64,000 nt of DNA from Pedinophyceae sp. YPF-701 (Eukaryota > Chlorophyta > Pedinophyceae): the NCBI GenBank assembly GCA_916048055.1, contig CAJZHL010000012.1, positions 62,001 through 126,000 of the forward strand. Direction: 5' to 3'. Made by a program: the position numbers and the translations under genes. The notes below the pieces were generated by a model, which was given only the letters and a program-made list of their open reading frames with translations, was not told where the DNA came from and searched no databases. Below are positions 1 through 12,200 of this stretch, piece by piece. Positions within the stretch are counted from its first letter, which is position 1, and the number at the start of each line of letters is the position of its first letter.

Positions 1-767
1 GCTCTCCTCCGGCGTGGGACCCGCGGAACCCTGCGATGCGCAGGGCAGCGGTCAGCGATCGCTGAACACGTGGCTCATGCGTCTGCTGCTCGACTGGCGA
101 GGCCCCAGACGCCCGGGGACGCAGCGGGTGAGGTGCTCGGTGCGCAGTGAGGGCCCGGGACCGCCGTCGATCGCTCCGCACCTCTAGCGCAGCGCCATCT
201 CGGGGGAAGCCTGGCGGAGCCTTCACGGCCTTGCTGGCGCCGGGAGCCTTGAGGTCCAGCGCATGTGCCGCGAATTCCGTGCCCATCACTACGGAGCCAC
301 ACCAGGCCAGGGCCTGGGTCCCTGGATTCGTTCGACCTCGAGTTTCCCCGTCCCCTGCAGCCGCTGAAGCGCTCCTTCACGCGCCAACGCCGCGCGCCCC
401 GACGAACGCGGACAACGCGCGTGTGCGCTTGCAGTGAGCCGGTACCAGTGCGCTCCAGACCCTGCGTGCGCCACAAACACGGCCCGGATCTCCCTTTACG
501 CCGAGACCGTCGTTTTGCCTCGCGCATGGCGGCACGGACCCCTCGTACCGGCGAGCGCGCCCGCAGCCAGAGCGCTGCGAGCCCCCCAGTACAACGCACA
601 GCGCTGCTAATGGGCGCTCCGCGGCGGCCCCGGCGGCCACTCTCAGGCCAGGTCCGCGGCCGACCCGGAGACGCGAGCGCAGCGGACGCACCAGCACAGC
701 CAGCTGGGCACAGCAACGGCCGGGGGCGCCGCGGCAATTTTTGGCTGGGCCAGCACAGTTCTTCACC
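1..767. other. Upstream region, no gene supported
   Basis: GC-rich sequence before the Dpy-30/GAF gene. Open frames exist on both strands but they are arginine/alanine/proline-rich, do not resemble known proteins and run into frames antisense to the downstream exons. It presumably holds the promoter and 5' UTR of the gene starting at 768; no TATA box or other core element stands out. Confidence 0.4.
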
Positions 768-3633
768 ATGGCATCCGAGTACCTCAAAGACACCGTGGGC
801 GACATCCTGGCCCGCGGCCTCGCCGCGACGTGCAGGACGGTGCCCAGCGACCCCGTCGAGTACCTCGCCTACTGGCTCCGACAGTGCGTTCCACCCCGTG
901 CCGCGCGCGAGCTGTCCAGCTGCCCGCCCCGCCCGCGCACCACAGCGCCCCCAGCGAGCGCTCGCGCGGCCGCGCGCGCTGATAGCTTGCTGGTCAGTGC
1001 CGGCGCGGTGCGAACGGCGCCCCAGTCGCGCGCTCCCGCGCGCAGCGCCGCCCCAGGCTGTGTTGCTCACTGCTGGCCCGGTGCGGTTGCGCAGGTATGC
1101 TGACAACGTGCGCGAGATGTCGCAGTACGAGGGCGAGAAGGCAGCGGACCGCCACGCGAAGGAGAAGCAGGCGGAGGCGGACGCGGAGGCCAAGGCGCGC
1201 GAGGCAGCCCGCGCAGCGTCCCTCAACGCGGACCTCGAGCTCCTGGCCAACATGAACGACAACACGTGGGGCGCCTGGCAGGCTGCCGTCGACGTGATCA
1301 CGCGCTTCACGTCCGCGAACTCCGTCTACGTCGCCAACGTCTCCGAGGAGGAGGTGCCCGACCCGGAGCTGCCGCCTGCCGAGGAGCTGCCCCCGGACGT
1401 GCCGGAGGACGGCGCGGACGACCCCGACGTGCCCTTCGCCGAGCCCGAGCCCGAGATCCCCGAGGAGGAGGAAGGTGCGTGCGCGCCGCGCGCCGCCGCG
1501 CGGCCCGCAGCGCCGCAGACAGGCGCCACGGCGCCGGGCATGCCCGCGGGATTTCGCGCACGTCGGCGCGCCTCCGCGCTCCGCACGCGCGCTCCTCGAC
1601 GCCTGCGTCCTTCGCACGCCCGCGCCTGCGCCCGCGCGCGCCCTGGCGCCCCGCGCGCCCCCCGCCGGCCCGCACTGCTCCCAGTGGGCCCTGCGAGCAC
1701 CGCCGCGGCCTCGTCCGCCCGCCGCCGCCTCGCTCACGCGCGCTCCGCGTTCCTGTATCCGCGCAGAGGGCGAGGAGGGCGAGGGCGAGGAGGCCAAGGC
1801 GGAGGGCGACGAGGACGGGGAGAAGGAGGAGGGTGACGGGGGCGCGGCTGGGGAGGAGGAGGGCGAGCTGGCCGACGAGGACATCGAGCTGCCGGGCCCG
1901 CGGCCGTTCGACTACTCCAAGGCCTTCCTCGAGTACGTCGTCGCGAGCGCGGGCGAGGACTGGGTCAGCCGCTACAAGGTCATGCAGCGGCCCAGCGCCC
2001 AGGACGCGGAGGCGGCCGCGGCGGAGGGCGAGGCCGCGGGGCAGGACCCGAAGCCCATGATGTTCCGCATGCTCGACGACAAGCTCACGTCGCTGTACCT
2101 CCCCGACGTCATGCTGAAGCGCGACGAGGTGCAGTTCTTCAACAAGTTCCCGCGCGTGGGCGCCTTCCTCGCGCGCTCGCTGCTCTCGCACGAGAACGAG
2201 GTCAAGGCGATCCTCTGCGTCGACACCGTGAAGCCCCCCGGGCACGGCAACCCGCTCAGCGCCGAGGAGCGCGACGTAATTGAGCGCGCCGCCGCCGCCG
2301 TGGAGGCCGCGATGGTGAGCATGGCCAAGGAGGCCAAGCGCGCCACGCTCGCGCGCGCGCCGTACGCCGCGCGCGTCGAGCTGCAGGCCATGCTGCGCGA
2401 GCTCGCGGCGCCGACGCCCCCCCCCGAGGAGGAGGAGCCCGAGGAGGAGAAGCCCCCCAAGGGGAAGCCCGCGCCCAAGTCGAAGACGGAGAACGCGGTG
2501 GAGAAGGAGGCGTCCGCGGCGGGGTCCGGCGACGCGGAGGAGGAGGAGCCGGACTCGGACGCGGACGTGCCCGAGGAGGCGGACGACACGGAGCCGCCGG
2601 TCGTGGAGGAGCCGGCGGCCGCGGAGGCCGAGGGCGGGGAGGGCGCGGGGGAGGGCGAGGGCGGGGAGGAGGGCGACGCGGCGGAGGGCGAGGGCGAGCC
2701 GAAGGAGGAGGGCGAGGGCGAGGGCGGGGACGCCGAGGCTGCGCCCGCGGAGGAGCCGCCCGAGGACCCCGCGGCCGTGCAGGCGCGGAAGGAGGCCGAA
2801 GTCGACGTGCTGGAGAAGAAGCTGATGCGGCTGCGGTGGGAGGAGCGGCAGGAGCGGCGGAAGCGCGTCGCGGCGCGCGCGGAGCTCAAGGCGCAGTCGG
2901 CGGTGGTGGCCGAGAAGCAAAAGGGCGCGGACAAGCGCATGCAGCTGCTGCGGCTGGTGCAGGACGCGGTGCGCGGGCAGGAGGCGGCGGCGATGCGGGA
3001 CCTGCGCACGCTGTGCCGGTCGCCGCCGACGACCTTCCGCGTGCTGCGCGCGGTGATGGTGCTGCTGAAGAAGGGGAACAAGGCCTTCAACACGTGGACG
3101 AACTTCAAGAAGGGCCTGAGCCAGAACCTGCTCGACGAGATCGTGGACTACGACCCCGAGGCCTACGCCAAGCTCGAGGTGCGCGCCGCCCCGCCCGGCC
3201 CCGCCAGGCGCCGCAGGACCGCGCGAGCGCGCGCTACGTGCGCACGTGGTTGCTCCGCCGCGCGCTGACGTGCCGCGCCGGTGCCGTTTCCTTGCAGACG
3301 GAGGAGCTGCAGCGCATCTGGGGCTACATCAAGGGCCTGAACACGGAGGAGGGGCTCAAGCTGCTCGAGGAGGAGTGTCCGCGCTCGTCGTTCGGGGCCT
3401 TCCTGCTGGTCTTCCTGTACCACTGCCGGAAGACGTCGGTCGCGCTGCGCGCGCTGCACGCCGAGGAGGCCGTCGAGCGCGAGAAGGAGGCCGCGATGGA
3501 CGCGTGCACCGTGCTGGTCGAGGGCAAGAAGGAGGCGTGTCGCGACATGGAGGCCGACCTGCAGGCCAAGCGCGACGAGCTCACCGCCGCGATCGCCGCG
3601 GCCGCCGAGGCCAGCGCGCACGGCGCGGAGTAA
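768..3633 (+). CDS. RSP2: Dpy-30/GAF protein, radial spoke protein 2-like
   Basis: Four exons by my model: 768-883, 1095-1474, 1767-3178 and 3298-3633, giving 747 residues. Every junction is GT-AG and phases match. The start (CACCATGG context) opens directly into a Dpy-30/RIIa-type motif (YLKDTV, then DPVEYLAYWL) that is completed only across the first splice (WLRQ|YADNVR). A GAF-like domain follows; it is split by acidic Glu-rich insertions and resumes around KAILCVDT. A long Glu/Ala region, then a charged helical C-terminus with coiled-coil character, complete the protein. From family knowledge, Chlamydomonas RSP2 has a Dpy-30 motif plus GAF domain at about this length and sits in the radial spoke stalk/neck, where Dpy-30 motifs dock on the AKAP-like spoke protein. 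A nearby dynein gene agrees with a ciliary role. Another Dpy-30/GAF axonemal protein is the main alternative. Confidence 0.62.
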
Positions 3634-4774
3634 GCGCCCGCGGGCCGCGCCGGCCCCGCGCGGCCGGCAGCGCCCACTACTAGTAGACGTGTGAGGCCTG
3701 CTGCTGGCTGCGGTGTTGTCGCCGGGGGGACGCGTCGCGTGGCTGTGGGCGAAGCGCTGGGACGCGCGGGTGGAGTTGGGGGCGTCGGGCGCGCGCTGGA
3801 GCGGGGCCGGCGGGGCGCGGGCTGCTGCTGCGCGTGACGTACGGGTGTGTGTTGCGGCGCGTGGGAGCAGTGCGGGACGGGGACGGTGCCGAGACCGCGC
3901 TGTGACGGATGCGCGTGCGTCGAGGGCCGGGGCGCGCGGTTCTCGCGCGTGGGTGGCGGGGACCTGTGCGGGGGGGTGTGCCAACCGCTCTGCCTGGAAT
4001 CTCCAACGGACGCGCGGCGCGTTGTGGGGACGGGGCGGAGCTGCACGCGGTCAGTAGAGGCTCCCGAAGCGTGGAGGTGCCTGGGTTGCCCGGCGGAACA
4101 GGTAGTGTCGTTCACGGACCTCGGGGCGAGCTGGTTTGCGTGCAGCGGAGGCCAGGCGCACGAGCGTGCTACTCCCGACGGGATTCTTTGCCCCTGCCAC
4201 ATGGCAGGGCGCGCTGTCGGATATAGTCTGATGCGATTCGTCAACGGCCGGGCCGCAAGGTGCTCCAGGTGCGCGTCGCGCCCCCCCTCCGTCCACGACC
4301 AGCCCGCCCCTGCCATCGCGCGACGCACGCCAGCCTCCTGGCCCAGCGAGCGCCCCGGCTGACTGGGGATATTCGAGCTCCCGAGCCGTGCGGCACGCAA
4401 CCCATTTCCAGCCCAGCAGCGCGCTGTCAACGCTCCTGGCTCCCCAGCCCAGGTCACCGCTGCTGACGGCGCGCGAAGCTGCTCGACGCCGTACGCGTCT
4501 CCGCGGAGACCCCTGAGTTCCCGTTGCATACCCTCGCACCCGTCAATCCGGTATCTCACCGTGCACCACGCGTGCATCGCCTCTTGTGTGCAGAGGAGCA
4601 TGCTCGGTGCCTCGGGCCGTTCCGCGGCCGCCCTCCGGGGCTTCTGGGTCCCAGCCCCAGCGTAACGGACACGCCGGCCAGGGGGCGGCGCAGGCGACGC
4701 TCGCCAGGACGTTCGCGGGCGGTGCGTCGGTGTGCTCTGCGCTCGCAGCGGGTCGCAGCGCGGGGGCCGCCCGG
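3634..4774. other. Intergenic region between RSP2-like and PP2C genes
   Basis: About 1.1 kb without a supported gene. It carries the 3' end of the spoke gene and the promoter of the phosphatase. The phosphatase frame stays open upstream of its first ATG to about 4586 without another ATG, so an additional 5' exon encoding a targeting peptide could lie here. Confidence 0.4.
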
Positions 4775-6000
4775 ATGCCCGTGCCGTGCCGCGCGTCGAT
4801 GGGGGGGGACCGTCAGTCGGGACAGGGCACGGAGGCGGACCTCGGAGCGGCTGCGGCGCCGCAGAGGCGCGGGGAGGCGGCAAGCTCGGCGGGCAACGGC
4901 AGCACGTCCGAGAGCGTCAGCGTGAGCTTCGTGTCCGTCGAATCGTCCGAGACGGTCATGGTGCGCGGAAACGGCGCGGACGGACCCGGGAAGAGCGTCG
5001 GTGACGCAGGTGAGCCCCAGCGCGAGCCGCAGCCGCACCCCCACCCTGCCGCTGCTCACACCGCGGCCGCGAGGTTTCCCGCGCGCGTCTCCGGCGGCTT
5101 CGGCCGAACGAGCGGCCCAACGCCACCTCCACATCATGAACCAGCGTGTCCCCGCGCGCCGTCGCTGTTCGCGCAGAGCCGGGGTCGTTGCCGGGGTCGC
5201 TCGGCGCCGCGGGCGTGGGCGGCAACGGCTCGTCCGGCGTGCACCTCAACATGGGCGTCTTCATGATCCCGCACCCGGACAAGGCCCACAAGGGCGGCGA
5301 GGACGCGTTCTTCCTGTGCGAGGACTGCGGCGGGGGCGCCGCGGGCGTCGCGGACGGCGTGGGAGGCTGGGCGGAGCAGGGCGTCGACTCGGGGCAGTAC
5401 TCGCGGGCCCTGTGCGAGAACACGCGCGCGGCCTGCCACGGCGTGCAGCCCGAGCTCAACTCCCCGAAGGCGGCGCTGAAGGTCGCGCACGCGCAGACGG
5501 AGGGCCTCGGGTCGAGCACGGCGTGCGTGTTGATGATGGGCGCGGACGGCACGCTGCACATAGCCAACCTGGGCGACTCCGGCGTGATGATCGTGCGGGA
5601 GGGGAAGCCGGTGTTCGTGACGCCGCAGCAGCAGCACGACTTCAACTTTCCGTTCCAGCTGGGCAGCGAGCCGTTCAACGACCCGCCCGAGTCGGCGGAC
5701 GACTTTGCAGTCAAGGTCCAGCCGGGCGACGTGGTCGTGGCGGCCACGGACGGGCTGTGGGACAACATGTACGTGGACGAGGTCGCGAACCTGATCGCGG
5801 ACTCCCGCTCCAGGGGGCACAGCCCGCGCGAGGCTGCACGCGAGGTGGCGACGCGTGCGCAGGTGCTGGCCGCGGACGACCGGTACCTGAGCCCGTTCGC
5901 GTACAGCGCGCTGCAGCTGGGGTACGTGTTCATCGGGGGCAAGATGGACGACATCACGGTGCTGGTGAGCTACGTCGAGGAGGGCAAGGCGAAGCTCTAG
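4775..6000 (+). CDS. PPTC7-type PP2C protein phosphatase
   Basis: Two exons, 4775-5009 and 5177-6000 (phase 1, GT-AG), encode about 352 residues. The second exon carries the PPM/PP2C metal-binding motifs in order: GGEDAFF, ADGVGGW, the STACV strand, NLGDSG, ATDGLWDN and DDITVLV. The QQQHDFNFPFQL segment and overall size point to the PPTC7/plant PP2C80 branch, which dephosphorylates Ser/Thr residues using Mn/Mg and in animals and yeast acts in mitochondria. The first exon is Ser/Gly-rich and unconserved; 4775 is the first ATG in frame, and the frame stays open upstream, so a spliced-on transit peptide is possible. The stop lies about 200 bp from the converging dynein gene. Confidence 0.88.
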
Positions 6001-6203
6001 GCGGTGGCGATGGGAGCTGGGGTTGCACCCGCGTCGAGTGACACGACTCGCTCGGCCGGGCAGCACGTGTGACTCCCTTGCACACTCGCTGCTATTCACA
6101 TGCTGTGCTGATCGCGTCGAAGTCAACACGCGGCTACGTGCTATCTCTAGGTCTATTTCAGTCTTGTTTCAGTATTTATCTATTTTTCTGTCAACCGGGG
6201 TCT
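6001..6203. other. Shared 3' region of convergent genes
   Basis: A 203 bp gap between two converging stops. Positions about 6080-6200 are markedly richer in A/T than the rest of the window (T-runs and TATTTAT-like sequence), consistent with overlapping 3' UTR/polyadenylation sequence for both genes. No canonical AATAAA was picked out. Confidence 0.45.
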
Positions 6204-9200
6204 CTACGCCCTCATGGCCTTGGACGTCGGCTCGGGCGGCACCGTGGGCCTCACCGTCGGCCGCGTCACGGCCCGCACCGCCCCCGCCGCCGCCGCCATG
6301 GACGGTTGTGCCAGCACGTGCAGGTGCAACAACGGCCGGTCCGACCGCCAGCTCCCGGGCTCGAACACCGGCACCATGATCCCCGTGAGCTTCTCCGCGT
6401 CGGCCCCGCGCTCGCGGATGGCCTTCCCGCTCCACGCCGACAGCTCGCACCCCAGATCCAGGCTGCAGCGGTGCGTCTCAAGAACGAGCTCCACGAACGG
6501 CAGCGGACACTCCCCGCTCGACGGCGCGACCGCGGGCACGTCGTGCTTCATCAGCAGCGGGTCCAGGCTCGCCCCGACCAGCGAGATGCCCCCCAGGAGA
6601 ATCGACCCAATCTTCACCTCCTGCTCGCCCTCAATCAAGGTGCCCGACTGCACCGGCATCGGCGTGAGGTGCGCCTTCAGCGCCCAGCTCGGCTGCCCGC
6701 CGTCCCGGTTCGTCGCGGCGTGCTCGATCGGCGTGTCCGGGTTCACCAGCGCGCTCAGGACCATGGTCAGCGCCGAGGGCTTGCTGAGGATCGACAGGTC
6801 GACGGTCCGGACGCTCCCGATGAGGCCGCGCGTGCCGCCGTCGTCCATCTGGAGGTCCTCGCTGGAGCCCTCGGGCCCGTGCGGGTGAGCCCGCGCCGAC
6901 AGCTCCGCATGCCTGACGAGGTCGAGGATTCCAGTGCCGCGACGGTGCACCTCCGCGATCCACCGCGCCGTGCCGCCGCCCGCGGGGTGGCCAGCGAGGT
7001 CCCACTCCGCGAATCCGCCGATCAGGGCCTGGGCGAACGGCGAGCGCCACGTGCGCGACGCCCGGCGGCCCGCTCCAGGCAGGATGGCCAGCACAGCGTT
7101 GACGTCGCTCGCGGCCCCGGCGGCGGTCTGCGCGAGCGCGGTGGCCTCGAGCACGACGACGTGCGTGATGTTGACGCGCCAGCCGAGCAGCACCTGGAGG
7201 TGCCGGTCCTCTACTTGGCTGGCAATCAGGGACAGCTCCTCTGCCATGTTGTTCAGAATAGTGTAGAAGTGCTGCAGCTTCGGGAACGCGGCTGCGGCCA
7301 TCAACGGCGATACCGCAGGCGGGTCTAGGAGCGAGTAGCCCGGGTCCGGCTTCCGCAGAGCCATTACCATCAGCGACGATGCCATGCGCTCCAGATCGCC
7401 CCGTGTCAACTTCTTCAGGACCTCGTGCGGCAAGTGGTGCCCCGCGCCGAGCAGCCTGCTCCATGTCGTGAGCAGGGGCCCCGTGACGGGGCGATCGTCG
7501 CCCGGTTTGCGGACGCGCAGCAGTGCCTGAGTACCGTGGAAGACAGCGGACGCAATCGTCGCCGCCGCCTTGCCGCCCTGGCCGCCCATGACGCCCTCGA
7601 GCAGCTCCGGGAGCCCATCCTTGCGCCAGATCTTCTCCATGATCGGGTTGACGGCGGCCCGCGCAGGATCGCGCGGCCACACCAGCGACGTTGTATGTCC
7701 CAGCACGAGGCTGTACGGCTCGCCCTGCGGACCGGGCGCCGGCAACACCCTCGCGAAGGCGCGCCGCGCCGCCGCGTGGATCTCGGGGCCCGGACCGATC
7801 CCGCCGTAGCCAGCGAACGCCAGATAGGCCGGCAGCTCGTTGGCGACAGACAGGAGGAAGGAATGCGTGGTGGTGAGGTGCGCCACGGCAGTCATCGCGC
7901 GGCTCATGTCGAGCAGCGTGACGGCCGTGCGGTGCGCCAGGTCCCACGGCGGCACGTCGGGGCTTCCGTGCGCCCCCGCGTACGCGAGCGTCGCCAGGTG
8001 AGCCAGGGTGCTGCTGATGAGGAGCCGCAGCATCGCCGAAAGCGACCCCTCGCCGCGCTGGGGCGGCGCGCGGTCCTGGCGGCTGAGCCAGCTGTCCATG
8101 AGGAAGTGCGCGAGCTTCGTGGGGTGCCGCGGGAGCTGCACGGCGATGGGGCGCTGCACGGGCCGCGCCAGCGCAGCCCCGAGGAGGCGCGCCCTCCCGG
8201 GCCGGCAGCACACGAACAGCCGGAACGCCTTGCTCGCCTTGCTGGACCGCGAGAAGCGGATGAGCGCCAGCGTGCCCGCGATGTCGTCCTCCGGGTGCAT
8301 GAGGAGCACCCACCGGCCCGAGCGCTGCGCCTCGGCCAGTTGCGCCACGTGCTGCTGCGAACGCAGGGCGCCGCAGGAAAACACTGCGACCGCGCGAGCC
8401 TTCTCTCCGCCGCGCGCAAGCATGATGCCGACCGCACGGGCGCCCCCGAAGTCCCGGTTGGCGTCCTTGTTGACCCCCTCGATGGACGCACCCATAGCAA
8501 CAGCCGACCCGGACAGCGCATACGCCGTGTTGCGCGCCACCTGCAGGATGGCGCCAACAGGCACGCCTTCCGCGGCCTCCAGGACAACGATCGGCACCAT
8601 GCTGCGCGTGACGGCGCCGGCGCTGCCTGCAGCAGCACTCAGCATGACGTGGGTGACCGCCGGCGGCCGCGGCACCGCCGCGGGCGGTTCCTGCCCCGCC
8701 TTGAGCGCCGAGGCTTTCGTCAGCCCGTCGATGAACCACTTGGCCAGCTGCCACACCAGCGGCGGCTTCAGCACGGTGAGAACCATCACCTTTTGGATGC
8801 GCGTCATCTTCGAGCCCCACGGCTCCGGAACGCGGTCCGCGGGCGACTCCGAGGACACGGCGTCGCACCACTCGTCCTCGTTCTGCCAGACGTGCTCCGT
8901 GAGGCCCAGGAGAGCCACGCGGTCCGGGTCCCGCTCGAGCAAGGAGGCCAGCTGCTGTACCTGCAAGGTTTCGGGCAGGGCCGCCCCGCTGCGCGCGCTC
9001 AGGACCGCGTGCTCCGACACGCGCGACTGCTGCGTCGCCGGGCCCGACTCCGCGGGCTCCCCGCTCATGACGTGATCGACAAACCACCGCAGCCAATGCA
9101 CCCACTGTGCGTGCGCTTGCCCCTGGGCCTGCGCCGTCTGGTGGCCCGCCCACAGCACGAACGCGGCCACGTACGCGTCCGCATCGGCCAGGTTCCGCGC

Positions 9201-12200
9201 CACCTCGGCCACGTAGGCCTGGATGATGGGCTCGGATCGCAGCTTGCGCGTCGACTCGGACTTCTTCCCCTGCCTGTCTTCCTCCTCGTTCTCGTCCAGC
9301 GAGGTCAGCGGGGCCTCCGCAACCTTGCGGAAGATCGTCACGATGTCGTTCAGCGCGAGCTCGGCGCCGGGCACCGCGAGCGCGAGCTGTTGCAGGTCGG
9401 TGACTGCGCAGGCCACAGAGCGGCAGGCCAGACGGTCCGCTTCGAAGGTCGCGGGGAGGTTCGACATGATCGCCTGGCTCTCCTTCAGCGCCTGGTGCAG
9501 CTCGAGGCTGTCGTGCGAGGCCTCGACCAGCCCCTCCAGCACCCCCTCCACCTGCCACGCCTTCTCTTCAGCGGCGATGAGCTCGCTGATGAGGTTGATC
9601 CGCATCGACACCGTCTGCCGGCGCAGAACCTCGTTCTCCGCGTACGCCTCGAGCAGATGCGCCTCCCGCGACGGGCTGCGAATCCGCATCGCTTCCAGCG
9701 CCAGCCTCTCCTCGAGGTCCGACAGCGAGGGCCGGCAGTCGATGACATGCAGCGCGTCGTGGATCGAGTCCGGGAGGCCGACGGGCGCCCCCGGCGACCA
9801 CGCAATCAAGGCCCTGTGCCCGGGCCGGCTCAGGTCCGGCATCACGCGCCGCCACAGCCGCTCCTCGCTGCGCACCGTGTCCAGCACCGTCAGGATCGTC
9901 TCCGCGTCCTCGTGGGTCCCGGTGAGACGCAGAAGGATGTTGCCGCCCTGCTGGAGCCCGCGGATCACGTGCGCCGCCGCGGACTCGGACCCGCAGCGCA
10001 CGTGCTGCCAGTGCAGCTTCTCACGCAGGCTGATCAGCCACGCAGGCGGCCCGCCCGACGGGCACACCAGCAGCGGGACGCCCGGCACGACCGCGACGAG
10101 CATGAGGTTCGTGCGGTCCCCGGCCGTCAGCTGCAGGCTCGGCGGCACCATGGGCTCCGCGACGGTCGTGAGCAGCTCAGCAGAGCCAGGGAGGGAGAAA
10201 TGGCTCGAGTGCGTGACGTTGCACTGCTCGAGCGCGGCCCTCCACCGCTCGAGCAGGTCGTCGCGCAGGTGTCCGGGCAGCGGCCCTAGGTACGCCGCCG
10301 CGGCCCCGACCAGCGCCGCGTCGCCCCGCAACAGAGCGATCTTGCTGTCGACGGCAAGGTGCGACACGCCGTCCACCGGCGATGAGTGCGCGTGCTGCTC
10401 GAGCGCCTCCGCGAGCAGGCGCATGCGGCGGATGTTCTGCACGAGCTGCGCGCGCGCCCGCTCCTGGCGCGCCTGCATGAGCACGTGCTCGTCGCGCTGG
10501 ATCTGCAGCCCGCGCACTTGGAGCTGGAGTGTGTCCGACGCGCCCTGCTTGGCGTTGATGACCGAGTACGTGCACTGCACCGCGTACTCGCGCTGCAGGA
10601 CGCGCTGCTCCGCCATGGCAAACCGCATCTCGGCGATGCCCAGGTTGTGCACCGAGATCACCCACTGGCAAAAGGACTTGGCGGCGCGGGAGACCTGCGC
10701 GACGACGTCCGGCTTGAAGTTGTCCTGGACGACGTAGGCCTGCAGCGTCCGCACGATTTCGGGCGACAGGTTCCGCGGGTTGTACCGCTTCATGCGCTCG
10801 TGCAGCGGCAACTCGCGGTCGCACATGATACGTTTCGCCGTCTCCCAGTCGTTGTCCATGCCCAGGATCGACATGACCGCCTCGAGCACGCTCCGGACCA
10901 TCGCGGGCGGCGCGTGGTACGACCGCAGCTCGTTGACGTCGGCGTCGGGGATGGCCGAGAGGTCCTCGCGCGCCACCTCGAAGTTCACCTGCACCTCCTT
11001 CAGGTGCTTCTGCAGGTCCTCGCGCATCTGCTTGGCGACCTTGCCCGCCGTCGACACGCGGTCCTTGAGCGTCTTCATCTGCCGCGCAAGGCGGTCGCGG
11101 TGGCGCGAGGCCTGCGCGATGGCCACGCTCAGCGAGGAGATCACGTCCACCGTCTTCTCCTGGATCGGCTGGAGCTGCTCGAGCTGCGACATCGCGCCCG
11201 AGAGGTTCAGCTTGATCGCCGCGAGGTGCATCGACATTAGCATCTGCGCCACGTACTGCTCCTTCAGGGTGGACTCCGCCTGCCGCACGTATGCGCAGAA
11301 GACGCGCGCCGCGTCCGCCACGCGCGTGGCGAGGATCGGCGTCGCGTACGCCAAAGCCGGCTCCCACTCCCTGTACGACGCGACCGCGATGTCGTGCAGG
11401 ATGGCCATGGCCCGGGAGACCTTAGTCAGGTCGGTGCTGGATGCTAGTTGCTGGAACTGCACCTCGATGGACTGCATCTCCTGCCGGTGGCCCGCCTCGT
11501 CCGCGGCGGCCATAAGCGGCGACAGCGGCGGCGGCCGCAGGTGCCGGGCGATGATTGCGTTGATCGAGCTCGACAGCTTGTCCCGCCCCGGGATGCACGC
11601 GCCCAGGAGAGCCGCCCCGGCGAGCGGGGCGCAGTGCGCGATCAGCCCGGGCGCCGACTTCGCCGGCACGACGATCACGAAGCGCAGGTTCGCGCGCACC
11701 GCCTCCGCCATCTCCTCCATCAGCTCCATGCGCAGCTCCTGCATCTCGTACGTGTTGTCTCCGGCCTCGCCGCCGTCCGCCGTCGCGCGGCCCTTGCGCG
11801 GACTCGGCTCCGGGCTCTCGAACGCCTTGTCGTCGAGGCCCGGGACGAGGTACGGCGGCAGCGTCTCGGCCTCGAGCAGCTCCAGGATGGGCCCGAGGCC
11901 CTGCACCCAGTGGTGGGGGGTGGGCCCGAGACACTCGCAGCGCACGACCACCGCGCAGAGCGACTCGCCCTCGAGCGCCAGCGTGGCCGCGCGCTTGCAG
12001 GCTTCGCGGACGCTGTCCCGCTCCTTCTCGACGACGACGACGGAGCCGCGGTGAAGCAGCGCCGCCGTGCGCGTCGCCGCCATGCGCCCGGACCCCGGTG
12101 GGCCCTCAACGATGGTCGCGGCGTGTGGCCAGGGGAGCTCGAAGCTCGCGTAGATCCGGTAGGCCAGCTGCAGCGCGCCGGGCCACGTCATGCGCTCGGC

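Noticed and set aside
7425-10289. A 954-codon plus-strand frame
   Set aside because: Antisense to dynein AAA4-AAA6 and stalk sequence; Arg/His/Asp-rich composition with no domain.
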